A stretch of DNA of 64,000 nt from Staphylococcus sp. NAM3COL9 (GCF_001431205.1 NZ_LGPC01000015.1:34767-98766); one strand, 5' to 3'. Shown: positions 8,612 to 16,497, counted from the stretch's first letter. The notes: generated by a model not told the origin, from the sequence alone. Numbers and translations: made by a program.

Positions 8612-9274
8612 ATGAAAAATTTACTTATTAGAAATTTAAAATTACGTAAGTGGACAATCGTAATATATGCAATCTTATTATTGTTTTCTCCACTGCAATT
8701 AATCACAATACCTAATAGTATTTTAACTAATGCGTTATATTCTGCAGTTGCGATGATATTACTTTTTGTTTCTATATTAGATTCTGGACATGTTTTTCGT
8801 TTTAATAGTAAGCTTGGGCACAGAATGGCTTATGACTTTTTTGGAAGTTTACCAGTTTCTAAAAGGTCATTATTGAATGCTAATTATTTAACAGTTATTA
8901 TTTTTACATTACTTGGGGCAGCAGTCTTATCTTTATATACTATGCCGAATTCTAATATATCAACAAGTAACATTAATTTTAACATTTCAATGCCATTCTC
9001 ATACATTGCAGTAAATTTCTTTGCAGTACCTATAGCTTTCAAAAAATATACAGAACAAAAAGCTGATTACATTTCTTATTTAATTTATTTACTCACGATG
9101 GTTATTTTAATACCTGTTATAATTGTGCTACTTGTAGTTGGAATATGTACATTATTTAATTATAGTCTGGGTATATTAAATTATTTTGAAACTATTTTTA
9201 ATTATGGGTTTTTAACTTTAAGTATTTTTTGCTTTGTAGCTAGCTATATGATTCAATATAAAAAAATAATTTAA
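8612..9274 (+). CDS. pmtB: PSM exporter membrane subunit PmtB
   Basis: 220 residues with about six hydrophobic helices and almost no soluble domains, the length and layout of PmtB (ABC-2 permease, YhaQ/NatB-like). The start ATG 8612 follows a GGGGGC site. It sits between the two ATPase genes, and the translational spacing implies a single transcript. It probably forms the export channel together with PmtD. Confidence 0.88.
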   Translation: MKNLLIRNLKLRKWTIVIYAILLLFSPLQLITIPNSILTNALYSAVAMILLFVSILDSGHVFRFNSKLGHRMAYDFFGSLPVSKRSLLNANYLTVIIFTLLGAAVLSLYTMPNSNISTSNINFNISMPFSYIAVNFFAVPIAFKKYTEQKADYISYLIYLLTMVILIPVIIVLLVVGICTLFNYSLGILNYFETIFNYGFLTLSIFCFVASYMIQYKKII

Positions 9275-9294
9275 TAATAAAAGGAGGCGCATTT

Positions 9295-10167
9295 ATGCAA
9301 TTAAAAGATATAACAAAAACATATGGTAGTAACAATGTTTTAGACCACATCAATTTTGATTTTGGACAAAGCCAAATCGTAGGTTTAATTGGTAAAAATG
9401 GTGTCGGTAAAACAACATTAATGAAAGTCATGAACGAAAATATTATCAAATACAAAGGGGAGGTAAAGATAGATAGTAAAGACAATATCGGTTACCTTAT
9501 TGAACATCCTAAGTTGTATGATAATAAATCAGGTTTATATAATTTGAAATTATTTGCCAATGTATTAGGTAATGGGTTTGATAAAAAATATGCAAACCAA
9601 ATTATTGATGCTTTTGGTATGAGACCTTATGCGAAGAAAAAAGTTAAAAAGTATTCAATGGGAATGAAACAAAAGTTAGCCATTGCTGTTTCATTAATGA
9701 ACAAACCCAAGTACCTCATTTTAGATGAACCAACAAATGGTATGGACCCTGACGGTTCAATTGATGTATTGAAAACAATTCAATCACTTGTGCAAGAACT
9801 GGATATGAAAATTTTGATTTCTAGTCATAAACTTGAGGATATTGAATTAATTTGCGATAGAGCGGTATTTTTACGTGATGGTAAATTTGTTCAAGATGTT
9901 GATATGAAAGAAGGAACACCAACAGATTCTACAGTTTTAATCGTAGAACAAAATAATTTCAATAGTGCTTTAGAATATTTAAATGAAAATTTTGATGTAA
10001 TTCAATCTAAGAGAGAAAATGGAGAAATCATTATTAAAGCACAATTAAGTTATCAAAAAGTGCTTAAAGGTTTATCAGATATCGATATTTTCCCTAAATT
10101 TATTGAAACACGTAAGAGTTCTTTACGTGATACTTACTTCAATATTAATCAGAAAGGTGGCCAATAA
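9295..10167 (+). CDS. pmtC: PSM exporter ATP-binding subunit PmtC
   Basis: 290-residue ABC ATPase with Walker A GKNGVGKTT, signature YSMGMKQKLA and Walker B LILDEPTNGMDPDG, all intact. It has the family's C-terminal extension. It is the second ATPase of the Pmt system, preceded by AAGGAGG, and shares one base with the pmtD start. In S. aureus, loss of Pmt causes cytosolic PSM accumulation and growth arrest. Confidence 0.9.
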   Translation: MQLKDITKTYGSNNVLDHINFDFGQSQIVGLIGKNGVGKTTLMKVMNENIIKYKGEVKIDSKDNIGYLIEHPKLYDNKSGLYNLKLFANVLGNGFDKKYANQIIDAFGMRPYAKKKVKKYSMGMKQKLAIAVSLMNKPKYLILDEPTNGMDPDGSIDVLKTIQSLVQELDMKILISSHKLEDIELICDRAVFLRDGKFVQDVDMKEGTPTDSTVLIVEQNNFNSALEYLNENFDVIQSKRENGEIIIKAQLSYQKVLKGLSDIDIFPKFIETRKSSLRDTYFNINQKGGQ

Positions 10168-10895
10168 TGAATAGTTTACAACTCGTAAAATATGATATTT
10201 ATAGCATTATTAGAAGTCCATTAACATATTTAGCATTACTTTTAACAATACTTCCACTAATTGGATTTACAGTTTTATTTGTTCAGCAAACTGATAAAAT
10301 AGACGGCAATATGTTGCTTTCTATAGGTAGTTGGTTCTTTTCTATTATGGGCTTACTATTTGTAATTAAGACAATCACACGTGATATTTCACAAGGTACC
10401 ATTCAATTATATATGAATAAAACATCAAGTCGTGTAGGTTATGTTATTGCAAAAGTGATTTCAATTATACTGATTGCAATAATTATTACGGCAATACTTG
10501 TTGGATTTGTATTAATCGTACAACAAATTGTTGACGGTAAAAATATAAACGTTGATAAAATATTTGAGTTACTTTGGTTCTTCATTCTATTCCATTTATT
10601 CTTTGGATTATTATTATATTTATTTTCTTTAATTGTACCAAAAACAGCATTGATCTTTACTTTAGGTATATTCTTAATATTACTTGTTCCTTTTGCCGAA
10701 CCATTTATACCTATGATTCCTAAATTTGGTGACAATATTCAAGATGCCTTGAAATATATTCCATTTAGTTACTTAACTTCAAAAACGACAGCTGGTGATT
10801 ACACTTTCTCTAATTGGCAGTGGTTTATTACTTCAGCCTCGATTGTAGTTCTATTCGTAGTTAATATATTCTATGTATCTAAAAAAGATATTTAA
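10167..10895 (+). CDS. pmtD: PSM exporter membrane subunit PmtD
   Basis: 242-residue ABC-2 type permease with six predicted membrane helices and a soluble loop after the first hairpin (TITRDISQGTIQLYMNKTSS), the coupling segment typical of this class. It is the last gene of pmtRABCD, followed by a strong bidirectional terminator shared with the convergent thioredoxin-like gene. Confidence 0.88.
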   Translation: MNSLQLVKYDIYSIIRSPLTYLALLLTILPLIGFTVLFVQQTDKIDGNMLLSIGSWFFSIMGLLFVIKTITRDISQGTIQLYMNKTSSRVGYVIAKVISIILIAIIITAILVGFVLIVQQIVDGKNINVDKIFELLWFFILFHLFFGLLLYLFSLIVPKTALIFTLGIFLILLVPFAEPFIPMIPKFGDNIQDALKYIPFSYLTSKTTAGDYTFSNWQWFITSASIVVLFVVNIFYVSKKDI

Positions 10896-10924
10896 AATAA
10901 AGATAACCGAAGATTGAGTCAAAA

Positions 10925-10973
10925 AAAAGACGTATGAATTAACGGTTACAACACCTTAATTCATACGTCTTTT
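10925..10973. terminator. Bidirectional terminator after pmtD
   Basis: Perfect 17-bp stem AAAGACGTATGAATTAA / TTAATTCATACGTCTTT flanked by A and T runs. Confidence 0.95.
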
Positions 10974-10974
10974 A

Positions 10975-11535
10975 TTAATTTATAATTAGCTTATCTAGAA
11001 TTGAATCATAAACATATTTCCACATTTGTGAGTCTGTTTTAAAACGATTAGAAATGATTGCATATGATTCAGTCGATTTATCTTCAAATGTAGGATCATC
11101 TTTTGCAGGAAGTTTGGAACGTGTTTCCTCTACAAAATGTTGAACTTGTCTTGCGCGAGGTCCCCAAACTGTTTGCTGTTCAAAATCATCATTTAAAAAT
11201 ACAAATATAGGTATAGATCTCGCAGTACCATTTGTTAAGTATTGATCGATTAAGTCAGTGTTTTCATCACGATGAAAGACACGAGCTTCTATATTTAATG
11301 TTTCACTAATATGTTTAAGAATAGGGAGGTTCATCATAGCATCTCCACACCAGTCTTCAGTGATAACTAAGACTTTACTATAGTTTGATGCTTTAATTTT
11401 TTCAAGACGACTATCATCCTCTGGTGTTGAGAATGAATTATATATTGATAGTAAATTCTCTTTGTTTTCAGTCATAGCTTCAATATATTGATCAAGCGGT
11501 TGACTGTTTTTGAAATAAGTTTCTAAACTTGTCAT
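10975..11535 (-). CDS. Thioredoxin-family protein with a single-Cys active site
   Basis: 186-residue thioredoxin-like protein. The active-site region reads TEDWCGDAMMNLP, so the resolving Cys of CxxC is missing, and it has the cis-Pro segment RSIPIFVF. This matches the YtpP/BrxC-like thioredoxin families of Firmicutes that act in monothiol chemistry or have unknown roles. The cytosolic function is undefined. ATG 11535 has AAAGGGGGA upstream. Monocistronic. Confidence 0.75.
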   Translation of the reverse strand: MTSLETYFKNSQPLDQYIEAMTENKENLLSIYNSFSTPEDDSRLEKIKASNYSKVLVITEDWCGDAMMNLPILKHISETLNIEARVFHRDENTDLIDQYLTNGTARSIPIFVFLNDDFEQQTVWGPRARQVQHFVEETRSKLPAKDDPTFEDKSTESYAIISNRFKTDSQMWKYVYDSILDKLIIN

Positions 11536-11699
11536 AATAGTTCCCCCTTTAATTGATTAGATATTATTATATCAATATTTTAATATGAAGGAAAATTATT
11601 AATACATATAAAAGTAATATGTTTTAAGTTTTCTTCAAGGATGAAAGTAACAAATACCTATGCTATATTTAATAAGTGAAGTAGGGTGTGGTAACAACA

Positions 11700-12191
11700 T
11701 TGAAAATGCATAGACTACTTAAGGGCCTTATATTCTGTATGTTTATAACAATGCCTTTAGGGACATTGTTACTGGTTAACTATACAAAGCAAGCAAACAC
11801 GACCGATTTATCAAAACTATCTATTAATCGTGTCAAAATAGGGTCTGAAATTAATATTTATGAATATGTTGAAAAAGACGAAGTCATTTTAAAAAGATAT
11901 CGTCTTTATTCCAAAAGAGAGCATCCTAATTTAATTTTCAAAGTGAGTAAAAAGGATCCACAACTTAAAGGTATAGCCTTAACTAACGATATTACAGTGC
12001 AAACTAATTTTAATGGAACTATCAATAATAATATTGAAAAAGTTACACAGACACTAGGGACACGTTATAAACAAAAAAAGTTGCGCAAAGGCTTTAATAC
12101 TATAATGTATAAAGATAAGAAAAATCAAATAAAGTTATTTATCATTTATAAACATGATAAAATAAAGAAAATTGAAATATACAAGAAATAA
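11700..12191 (+). CDS. Hypothetical membrane-anchored protein
   Basis: 163 residues if translated from TTG 11700 (GGTGTGG eight bases upstream); GTG 11688 and ATG 11706 are alternatives. One N-terminal hydrophobic segment (GLIFCMFITMPLGTLLLVNY) is an uncleaved anchor or signal. The remainder is a Lys/Asn-rich extracytoplasmic domain with beta-strand character and a strongly basic C-terminus. No family recognised. Single gene ending in its own terminator. Confidence 0.6.
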   Translation: MKMHRLLKGLIFCMFITMPLGTLLLVNYTKQANTTDLSKLSINRVKIGSEINIYEYVEKDEVILKRYRLYSKREHPNLIFKVSKKDPQLKGIALTNDITVQTNFNGTINNNIEKVTQTLGTRYKQKKLRKGFNTIMYKDKKNQIKLFIIYKHDKIKKIEIYKK

Positions 12192-12198
12192 AAAAATT

Positions 12199-12231
12199 AA
12201 AAGTGACATTCCTATAGGGCATGTCATTTTT
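12199..12231 (+). terminator. Terminator
   Basis: AAAAGTGACAT pairs with ATGTCATTTTT; the T run is part of the right arm. Confidence 0.75.
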
Positions 12232-12285
12232 GATTTTACATATACGTTTTACTTCGAATCTTAAGTTTGAATGGCGGTAGATATT

Positions 12286-12846
12286 TTGGATAAAATCACG
12301 TTTTTAAATGAATTAGAGCAAGAATTAGATAAATTAACAAGAAGTGAACGCGATAAAGTGATGTATGAATATGAGGAATATTTTTTTGATCAAGAAAGTG
12401 AAGGGAGAAATGAGTATCAAATCATTGGAGCTCTTGAATCTCCTAAAAAGATAGGAAAAGAACTTATGGCTAGAAATGCGATTGTATCTGCGGAGTTTCG
12501 CCCCAATATAAATACGATAGTGAGAGCAATTATGGCATCTCTGGGTGTGGGGATATTATCATTAATTATTATTTTGATCCCTATGATATTTGTTGGCATT
12601 TTCATGTTTGTACTATTACTCGTTGCATTATTTTTCTCTCTTAGTCCGCTGTTATTGATTATCAACGGTATAATTAATAATAATTTTAGTTTTGCTTTAA
12701 GTAACTATTTATTTGCCATTTCTTATACAGGATTAGGTCTTTTATTATTTGTCATTATTGCAAAATTCGCTCAATTTGTTTATCGAGTGATTTTAAAATA
12801 CTTACGTTGGAATATTAAAACAATTAAAGGAAGTGCAGTCGAATGA
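12286..12846 (+). CDS. DUF1700 (HAAS-like) membrane protein
   Basis: 186 residues from TTG 12286, whose upstream GGCGGT site fits better than the ATG at 12271. The N-terminal acidic helical domain (FLNELEQELDKLTRSERDKV, then YEEYFFDQ) is the HAAS/DUF1700 module, followed by two to three membrane segments. Such proteins usually pair with DUF4097 partners and a PadR-type regulator, often in envelope-stress settings. The DUF4097 gene follows with a four-base overlap; no PadR gene is present here. Confidence 0.75.
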   Translation: MDKITFLNELEQELDKLTRSERDKVMYEYEEYFFDQESEGRNEYQIIGALESPKKIGKELMARNAIVSAEFRPNINTIVRAIMASLGVGILSLIIILIPMIFVGIFMFVLLLVALFFSLSPLLLIINGIINNNFSFALSNYLFAISYTGLGLLLFVIIAKFAQFVYRVILKYLRWNIKTIKGSAVE

Positions 12847-13694
12847 AGAAGTTATTTTTAAGCGGCTTAACATTATTTATCGTGTGCTTTCTTTTAGCTT
12901 GTGTCACTTGGTTTGGATTTGAAAAACAAAACAACCAACTCAATTCTGTTGAAAAAGAAGTTAATGATAAAAATATAGAAAATTTAAACTTAGATAGTCA
13001 AAATAGTAAGGTTCAAGTTAAGCAAGGTGACAAATTTTCAGTGACCTATAAAGGGAAAAAGAATATTAATATTACGAATGAAAATAAGACATTAAATGTT
13101 CATGAGACTGATAATACAGAAGATCATTATGGACTGAATTTTAATCCGTTCAGACAGTTTGACGATGAGATGGTAGTGACTGTGCCAGATAAAAAACTAA
13201 ATCATTTAAATGTATCTAGTGAGACGAATGTTATAAATATTGATAGTATCAATGCAAAAGATTCACATATTTCAATGAAGGCTACTGGTGCAGCACGTGT
13301 ATTTTTAAGGAATGTAGCATTAGACAAAATGTATTATAGAGGTGTGAACTCACCCATTGATATTAAGCACAGTCAAATTACTAATGCGAATATTAAAACG
13401 AAACAGGCGAGTATAACGAGCAAAAAATCATTAATTGAAAAGTCAGTATTGTTAGCTGACCACGGCAAAATTGATTTGAGTCAAATGGATATTGCATCAT
13501 ACTTTAGAGCTTCTACGCAATATGGTGATATTTTTATGTCATATGATGATGATCCTCAGGATACGTTGCTAAAATTGAATCCATCTGATGGGACTTCTGA
13601 AGTAATCAATAATAATTTTGAAAATAATAAAGTAGGATCAGGAAAACATATTTTAGAGTTCTATACAAATCATGGTGATATTTATATAAATTAA
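12843..13694 (+). CDS. DUF4097-type beta-strand repeat envelope protein
   Basis: 283 residues with an N-terminal hydrophobic segment (LFLSGLTLFIVCFLLACVTW) and a long extracytoplasmic region of short beta repeats typical of DUF4097 (YadA-like, adhesin-type) domains. LLAC resembles a lipobox, but the Cys is deep in the helix and followed by V, so lipidation is uncertain. It overlaps the DUF1700 gene by four bases, so both are probably made together and act at the membrane. Confidence 0.75.
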   Translation: MKKLFLSGLTLFIVCFLLACVTWFGFEKQNNQLNSVEKEVNDKNIENLNLDSQNSKVQVKQGDKFSVTYKGKKNINITNENKTLNVHETDNTEDHYGLNFNPFRQFDDEMVVTVPDKKLNHLNVSSETNVINIDSINAKDSHISMKATGAARVFLRNVALDKMYYRGVNSPIDIKHSQITNANIKTKQASITSKKSLIEKSVLLADHGKIDLSQMDIASYFRASTQYGDIFMSYDDDPQDTLLKLNPSDGTSEVINNNFENNKVGSGKHILEFYTNHGDIYIN

Positions 13695-13716
13695 ATTTAT
13701 GTTGTCATGAATAGAG

Positions 13717-13756
13717 AAAGCCAAAAAGTACATGTAATTAAGTACTTTCTGGCTTT
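13717..13756 (+). terminator. Terminator of the DUF1700/DUF4097 operon
   Basis: AAAGCCA(aaa)AGTAC pairs with GTACTTTCTGGCTTT. A second hairpin at 13762-13797 backs it up. Confidence 0.75.
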
Positions 13757-13761
13757 AGAGC

Positions 13762-13797
13762 GTCGACAAAGTCTCTGACGTTGTTGACATTTTTTTG
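13762..13797 (+). terminator. Second, repeat-type terminator hairpin
   Basis: GTCGACAAAGTC pairs with GACGTTGTTGAC with one mismatch and one wobble pair, then T7. The sequence is related to the hairpin at 15778-15820, so it belongs to a dispersed hairpin family. Confidence 0.65.
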
Positions 13798-13826
13798 TAT
13801 GTTTTCCTTGGGTACAGTTTCAGCTT

Positions 13827-13863
13827 GTAGTCTTCGGCTAGTGCTTTATTAACTAGTCAGAAG
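13827..13863 (+). repeat. Dispersed 37-bp intergenic repeat, copy 1
   Basis: 34 of 37 bases match the reverse complement of 59358-59394. The core CTAGTGCTTTATTAACTAG is itself a hairpin (CTAGT / ACTAG). The surrounding 13798-14039 holds no convincing gene; a 20-codon ATG ORF at about 13944 has no ribosome binding site. Confidence 0.8.
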
Positions 13864-14039
13864 GACAACTATTTTCAAAACAAAAATAGTATAGTCAATC
13901 ATTCACAATTATTCATTGATTGCATTCATATAAGAATTAAACAATGAAATTAATGAACAAAGATTGCCTCAAGAGAATAATATCTATAAAAAAACATACC
14001 AAATAATTTTATAGTATAAATGATTTGAAACCATAAATA

Positions 14040-15080
14040 TTAATAAGTAGCAAAGGTTAAATCAGTGTCAAGATGACCGTTAATTGAAGTAATATCTAAC
14101 GATTCGCCATCGAGCCATTTGCCAAAGTCTATTATGGTAGGTGCTTTATTTTCACCTAAAGTGATATGCGCGGTTAATGATTGAGGTTCATACATACTTG
14201 TATGAATTGTCCCGGACCAGCTTTTGAATAACTTACTATAAATTTCATATTCTGGGTTATTGAACAAATTAAATGCGCTCATTTTATCTAGTGATGCAGG
14301 TGCTTTTTTAAGAAGTCGATTTAAACGTTCTTTAGATTCCTTTGTAAAATTTCTATTCTCATGCGTTAATAATTTGAAATGATTTGTGCAAGTGCGATCG
14401 TAACGAACATCAACGGAGCGAGGAGAAACTTCGATAATTGCATGATTCAAATGTTTGTCCATGACAATGTAACTAAAAGAGCTTCTATGTGGAAGTTCTT
14501 TTAGTAATTGTATGGCCTCAGGTACATCTTTACAATATTGTAATATGAGCCTGCCTACCATATAGCAGACAAAGCCATCACCTGGGTGTTTTCTGTGCAT
14601 GAAATTGTAGCCCATAGATAGACCAGATTCATTCATACCATCCATTCTTCCGGTTACGCGTGATGTAGGACCTATTTGTGCTAAGCCACCATCAGTAGGT
14701 TGAAACAACAAGTAACGACCATCATAAGTTGCAGGGTGATAATCATAATTTCGAACCATATAGTCCTGACCTAAAAAGACCGTACAGCCACTGTTTCTTA
14801 ATGGTGTGAATCGATAGTGAGCAAAGTTAAGAATCATTTGGCGAGTAGGCAGATTAAGTACTTCTTGCATGCCTCTAATTTCTTCCCAAATTTGTGGAGC
14901 GTACGTTTGAAAAATGTCATATGTTTCTTTGATATGGATATCAAAGCGGGGCATACGCTTTTTCCATTCTTTCTCTCTGTTTTTGAGCAAGGGTGTTTGC
15001 TGCATCCACTGTGCTGTTTGTACACCTAAATCAAAGTGTGAACCTCGATGTGTTAAGATGTCAGTTTTTACTGATTGCAT
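14040..15080 (-). CDS. C45-family autoproteolytic acyltransferase/hydrolase
   Basis: 346 residues of the Ntn-hydrolase fold related to acyl-CoA:6-aminopenicillanic acid acyltransferase. The nucleophile is the Cys of RNSGCTVFLGQD, about residue 98, which would become N-terminal after self-cleavage. Later motifs MVRNYDYHP and MNESGLSMGYN are family typical. It acts on a linear amide or acyl bond; the substrate in staphylococci is unknown. No signal peptide, so cytosolic. ATG 15080 has AGGAG upstream. It is divergent from the small-peptide gene at 15228. Confidence 0.8.
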   Translation of the reverse strand: MQSVKTDILTHRGSHFDLGVQTAQWMQQTPLLKNREKEWKKRMPRFDIHIKETYDIFQTYAPQIWEEIRGMQEVLNLPTRQMILNFAHYRFTPLRNSGCTVFLGQDYMVRNYDYHPATYDGRYLLFQPTDGGLAQIGPTSRVTGRMDGMNESGLSMGYNFMHRKHPGDGFVCYMVGRLILQYCKDVPEAIQLLKELPHRSSFSYIVMDKHLNHAIIEVSPRSVDVRYDRTCTNHFKLLTHENRNFTKESKERLNRLLKKAPASLDKMSAFNLFNNPEYEIYSKLFKSWSGTIHTSMYEPQSLTAHITLGENKAPTIIDFGKWLDGESLDITSINGHLDTDLTFATY

Positions 15081-15131
15081 AGTTTAAAACTCCTGTTTAT
15101 GTGTATAATCTTACAAAATTGTAACTTTATT

Positions 15132-15155
15132 GTAATGCGCTGTTAATTGCATTAC
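15132..15155. promoter_or_regulatory. Inverted repeat between divergent genes
   Basis: GTAATGC, ten bases, GCATTAC, midway between the C45 hydrolase gene and the 18-residue peptide gene. The geometry fits a dimeric regulator, but no regulator is known for it. Confidence 0.4.
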
Positions 15156-15227
15156 ATATGACCAGTAGTTATCCTTAAGTTAACATCAAGGGACGATCAG
15201 ATAGACAAATTCAATGAGGTGATTATT

Positions 15228-15284
15228 ATGTCAAATTATTATGATGCTTTCAAAGATGCAGTCTCCACTTGGTGGGGTCAATAA
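15228..15284 (+). CDS. 18-residue amphipathic peptide (possible PSM-like peptide)
   Basis: ATG 15228 with GAGGTG seven bases upstream encodes MSNYYDAFKDAVSTWWGQ, then TAA and a tight terminator at 15309. Placed on a helix, Y4/Y5, F8, A11/V12 and W15/W16 fall on one face with D6, K9, D10, S13 and T14 opposite, so the peptide is amphipathic. It has no leader. Length, amphipathicity and leaderless start are the traits of alpha-type phenol-soluble modulins, and the PSM exporter lies 4.3 kb away. However, net charge is about -1 and I do not recognise the sequence. A dedicated ribosome site and terminator favour a real gene. Confidence 0.55.
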   Translation: MSNYYDAFKDAVSTWWGQ

Positions 15285-15308
15285 AATGAGAATAACTAAC
15301 ATTGAATT

Positions 15309-15338
15309 GGCTAATATTTAACGATATTAGCCCTTTTT
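15309..15338 (+). terminator. Terminator of the 18-residue peptide gene
   Basis: Perfect stem GGCTAATAT / ATATTAGCC followed by T7. Confidence 0.9.
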
Positions 15339-15476
15339 TACATATATTAATAATAAATATAACATCTATCTTTATTATTATGAGAAGAAAATGTTAAAAT
15401 AAATAAGACATATTGACTAAAATTTATTGATTTTGCATTACTTCAATAATATCATAAATTCACTTTTTAATATTTA

Positions 15477-15501
15477 GATTAAAGTAATGAAAAGTGGGTA
15501 T
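15477..15501 (+). promoter_or_regulatory. SigB-type promoter
   Basis: GATTAA (15477-15482), 13 bases, GGGTAT (15496-15501). The SigB consensus is GTTTAA, 12-15 bases, GGGWAW, so only one base differs. It lies 73 bases ahead of the 56-residue membrane peptide gene. Confidence 0.6.
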
Positions 15502-15573
15502 ATATTTATTGATGCTTTCAAGTATGCTATCATTATTGATAGATATGTTAATAATTTATTGAGGTGAATCAGA

Positions 15574-15744
15574 ATGTGTAATTTTATCAAAGGTTTATTT
15601 AAATTTGTATTAGGTACAATTCTTACTGTGTCATTAGCAGCAGGTGTTGGTGCAGTAGTTTTCGCGTATATCTTTAAAAAAGACTTCGAAGATATTGAAA
15701 GTAAAACAAAAGAAATTGTTTCAGATATTGAAACAAATAATTAA
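15574..15744 (+). CDS. 56-residue single-pass membrane peptide
   Basis: ATG 15574 with GAGGTGA nine bases upstream. It begins MCNFIKGLFKFVLGTI, has one long hydrophobic segment ending AAGVGAVVFAYIF, and a charged C-terminal helix (KKDFEDIESKTKEIVSDIET). The N-terminal Cys could be a modification site but no lipobox precedes it. The layout recalls small YtxH-like stress membrane proteins. A SigB-like promoter and a terminator bracket the gene, suggesting stress induction. Function unknown. Confidence 0.7.
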   Translation: MCNFIKGLFKFVLGTILTVSLAAGVGAVVFAYIFKKDFEDIESKTKEIVSDIETNN

Positions 15745-15777
15745 GTTATTGATAGAGCACTTTAGAGTGTTCTCATA

Positions 15778-15820
15778 CTGTCGACAAAGTCTTAGGGCTT
15801 TCGTTGACAGTTTTTTTTTT
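15778..15820 (+). terminator. Terminator, dispersed hairpin family
   Basis: CTGTCGACAAAGTC pairs with GGCTTTCGTTGACAG (one mismatch, wobble pairs), then a run of ten T. It is related to 13762-13797. Confidence 0.85.
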
Positions 15821-15875
15821 AGCCACCGTTCAACGAAGTTGTTACGGTGGCTAATGCAGTCGAAAAGACTGCGAA
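15820..15875. repeat. Pair of GC-rich hairpins
   Basis: AGCCACCGT / ACGGTGGCT, enclosing an inner AAC / GTT pairing, is followed directly by GCAGTC / GACTGC. They lie between a terminator and the convergent yolD-like gene. They look like a palindromic intergenic element rather than coding DNA. Confidence 0.6.
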
Positions 15876-15908
15876 CTGTAACTCCGCGCTTCAAGTATAG
15901 AAAAGCAG

Positions 15909-16319
15909 TTAACCATTGTCTGGAGTTATTCTAGTTATATCAAATAATGAAAGTTTAATTGTTTCTTGTGTATGGATTGGATAACCTTCCAAAAACATAT
16001 GAGTTATATCTATATTTTTAATTTTTATATGAATTGTTTCCAACCAACCTGCTTGATAGTATTCGATATGAATATAGGAATCTGTATGTAACGCTTGATG
16101 AAGCTGTAAATTTAATTCATTTAATTGATCATCTGATAATATTGGACGGTCAATTTTATTTTGATCCACTAAATATTTTTGAATTGTTTCGAATTGTTCT
16201 GGTAAAGTAGCGAATGGCGCCCATTTAACCATGCCACGACCTTGCGGAATATTGGCATTAAGAAATTCTCTTGGTATATTTCTATAGTCATTTTCATTTT
16301 GGTATTTTTCCGGAATCAT
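15909..16319 (-). CDS. YolD-like family protein, SOS-regulated
   Basis: 136 residues with the conserved N-terminal YolD pattern YRNIPREFLNANIPQGRG followed by MVKWAPFATLPEQFE, and a C-terminal beta-rich part. YolD-like genes are usually linked to Y-family polymerase genes (UvrX/UmuC type) and SOS control. Here no polymerase is adjacent and dinB is 29 kb away. ATG 16319 has GAGGTGA upstream. The promoter contains a LexA box, so induction by DNA damage is expected. The molecular role is unknown. Confidence 0.8.
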   Translation of the reverse strand: MIPEKYQNENDYRNIPREFLNANIPQGRGMVKWAPFATLPEQFETIQKYLVDQNKIDRPILSDDQLNELNLQLHQALHTDSYIHIEYYQAGWLETIHIKIKNIDITHMFLEGYPIHTQETIKLSLFDITRITPDNG

Positions 16320-16336
16320 AAAATCACCTCAATACA

Positions 16337-16366
16337 ATTATAGAACATATGTTCGTATTATTGCAA
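16337..16366 (-). promoter_or_regulatory. Promoter with embedded LexA box (yolD-like gene)
   Basis: On the minus strand TTGCAA (16366-16361), 18 bases, TATAAT (16342-16337). The spacer contains CGAACATATGTTCT (16355-16342), one mismatch from the LexA consensus and nearly a perfect palindrome. This is the second LexA site in the window. Confidence 0.88.
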
Positions 16367-16497
16367 GAAGTTTTCCTTAATTTAATAAACCATAAAAAGT
16401 TTAATTGCAATTTAATAGAAAGTGATAATAATCATTATATTGTCATTTAGTATAGATATTTATTAAAATGAAACTATAACAATATGGAGGGGTTTAC

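Noticed and set aside
13944..14006. 20-codon ATG ORF
   Set aside because: No ribosome binding site, no terminator and Lys/Ile-rich chance composition.
15695..15934. 79-residue plus-strand ORF
   Set aside because: It overlaps the 56-residue peptide in another frame and reads through a T10 terminator and two hairpins, so it is not a gene.
16423..16437. TGATAATAATCATTA as a Fur box ahead of the lactonase
   Set aside because: Only the left half fits the 7-1-7 consensus; too weak to claim.
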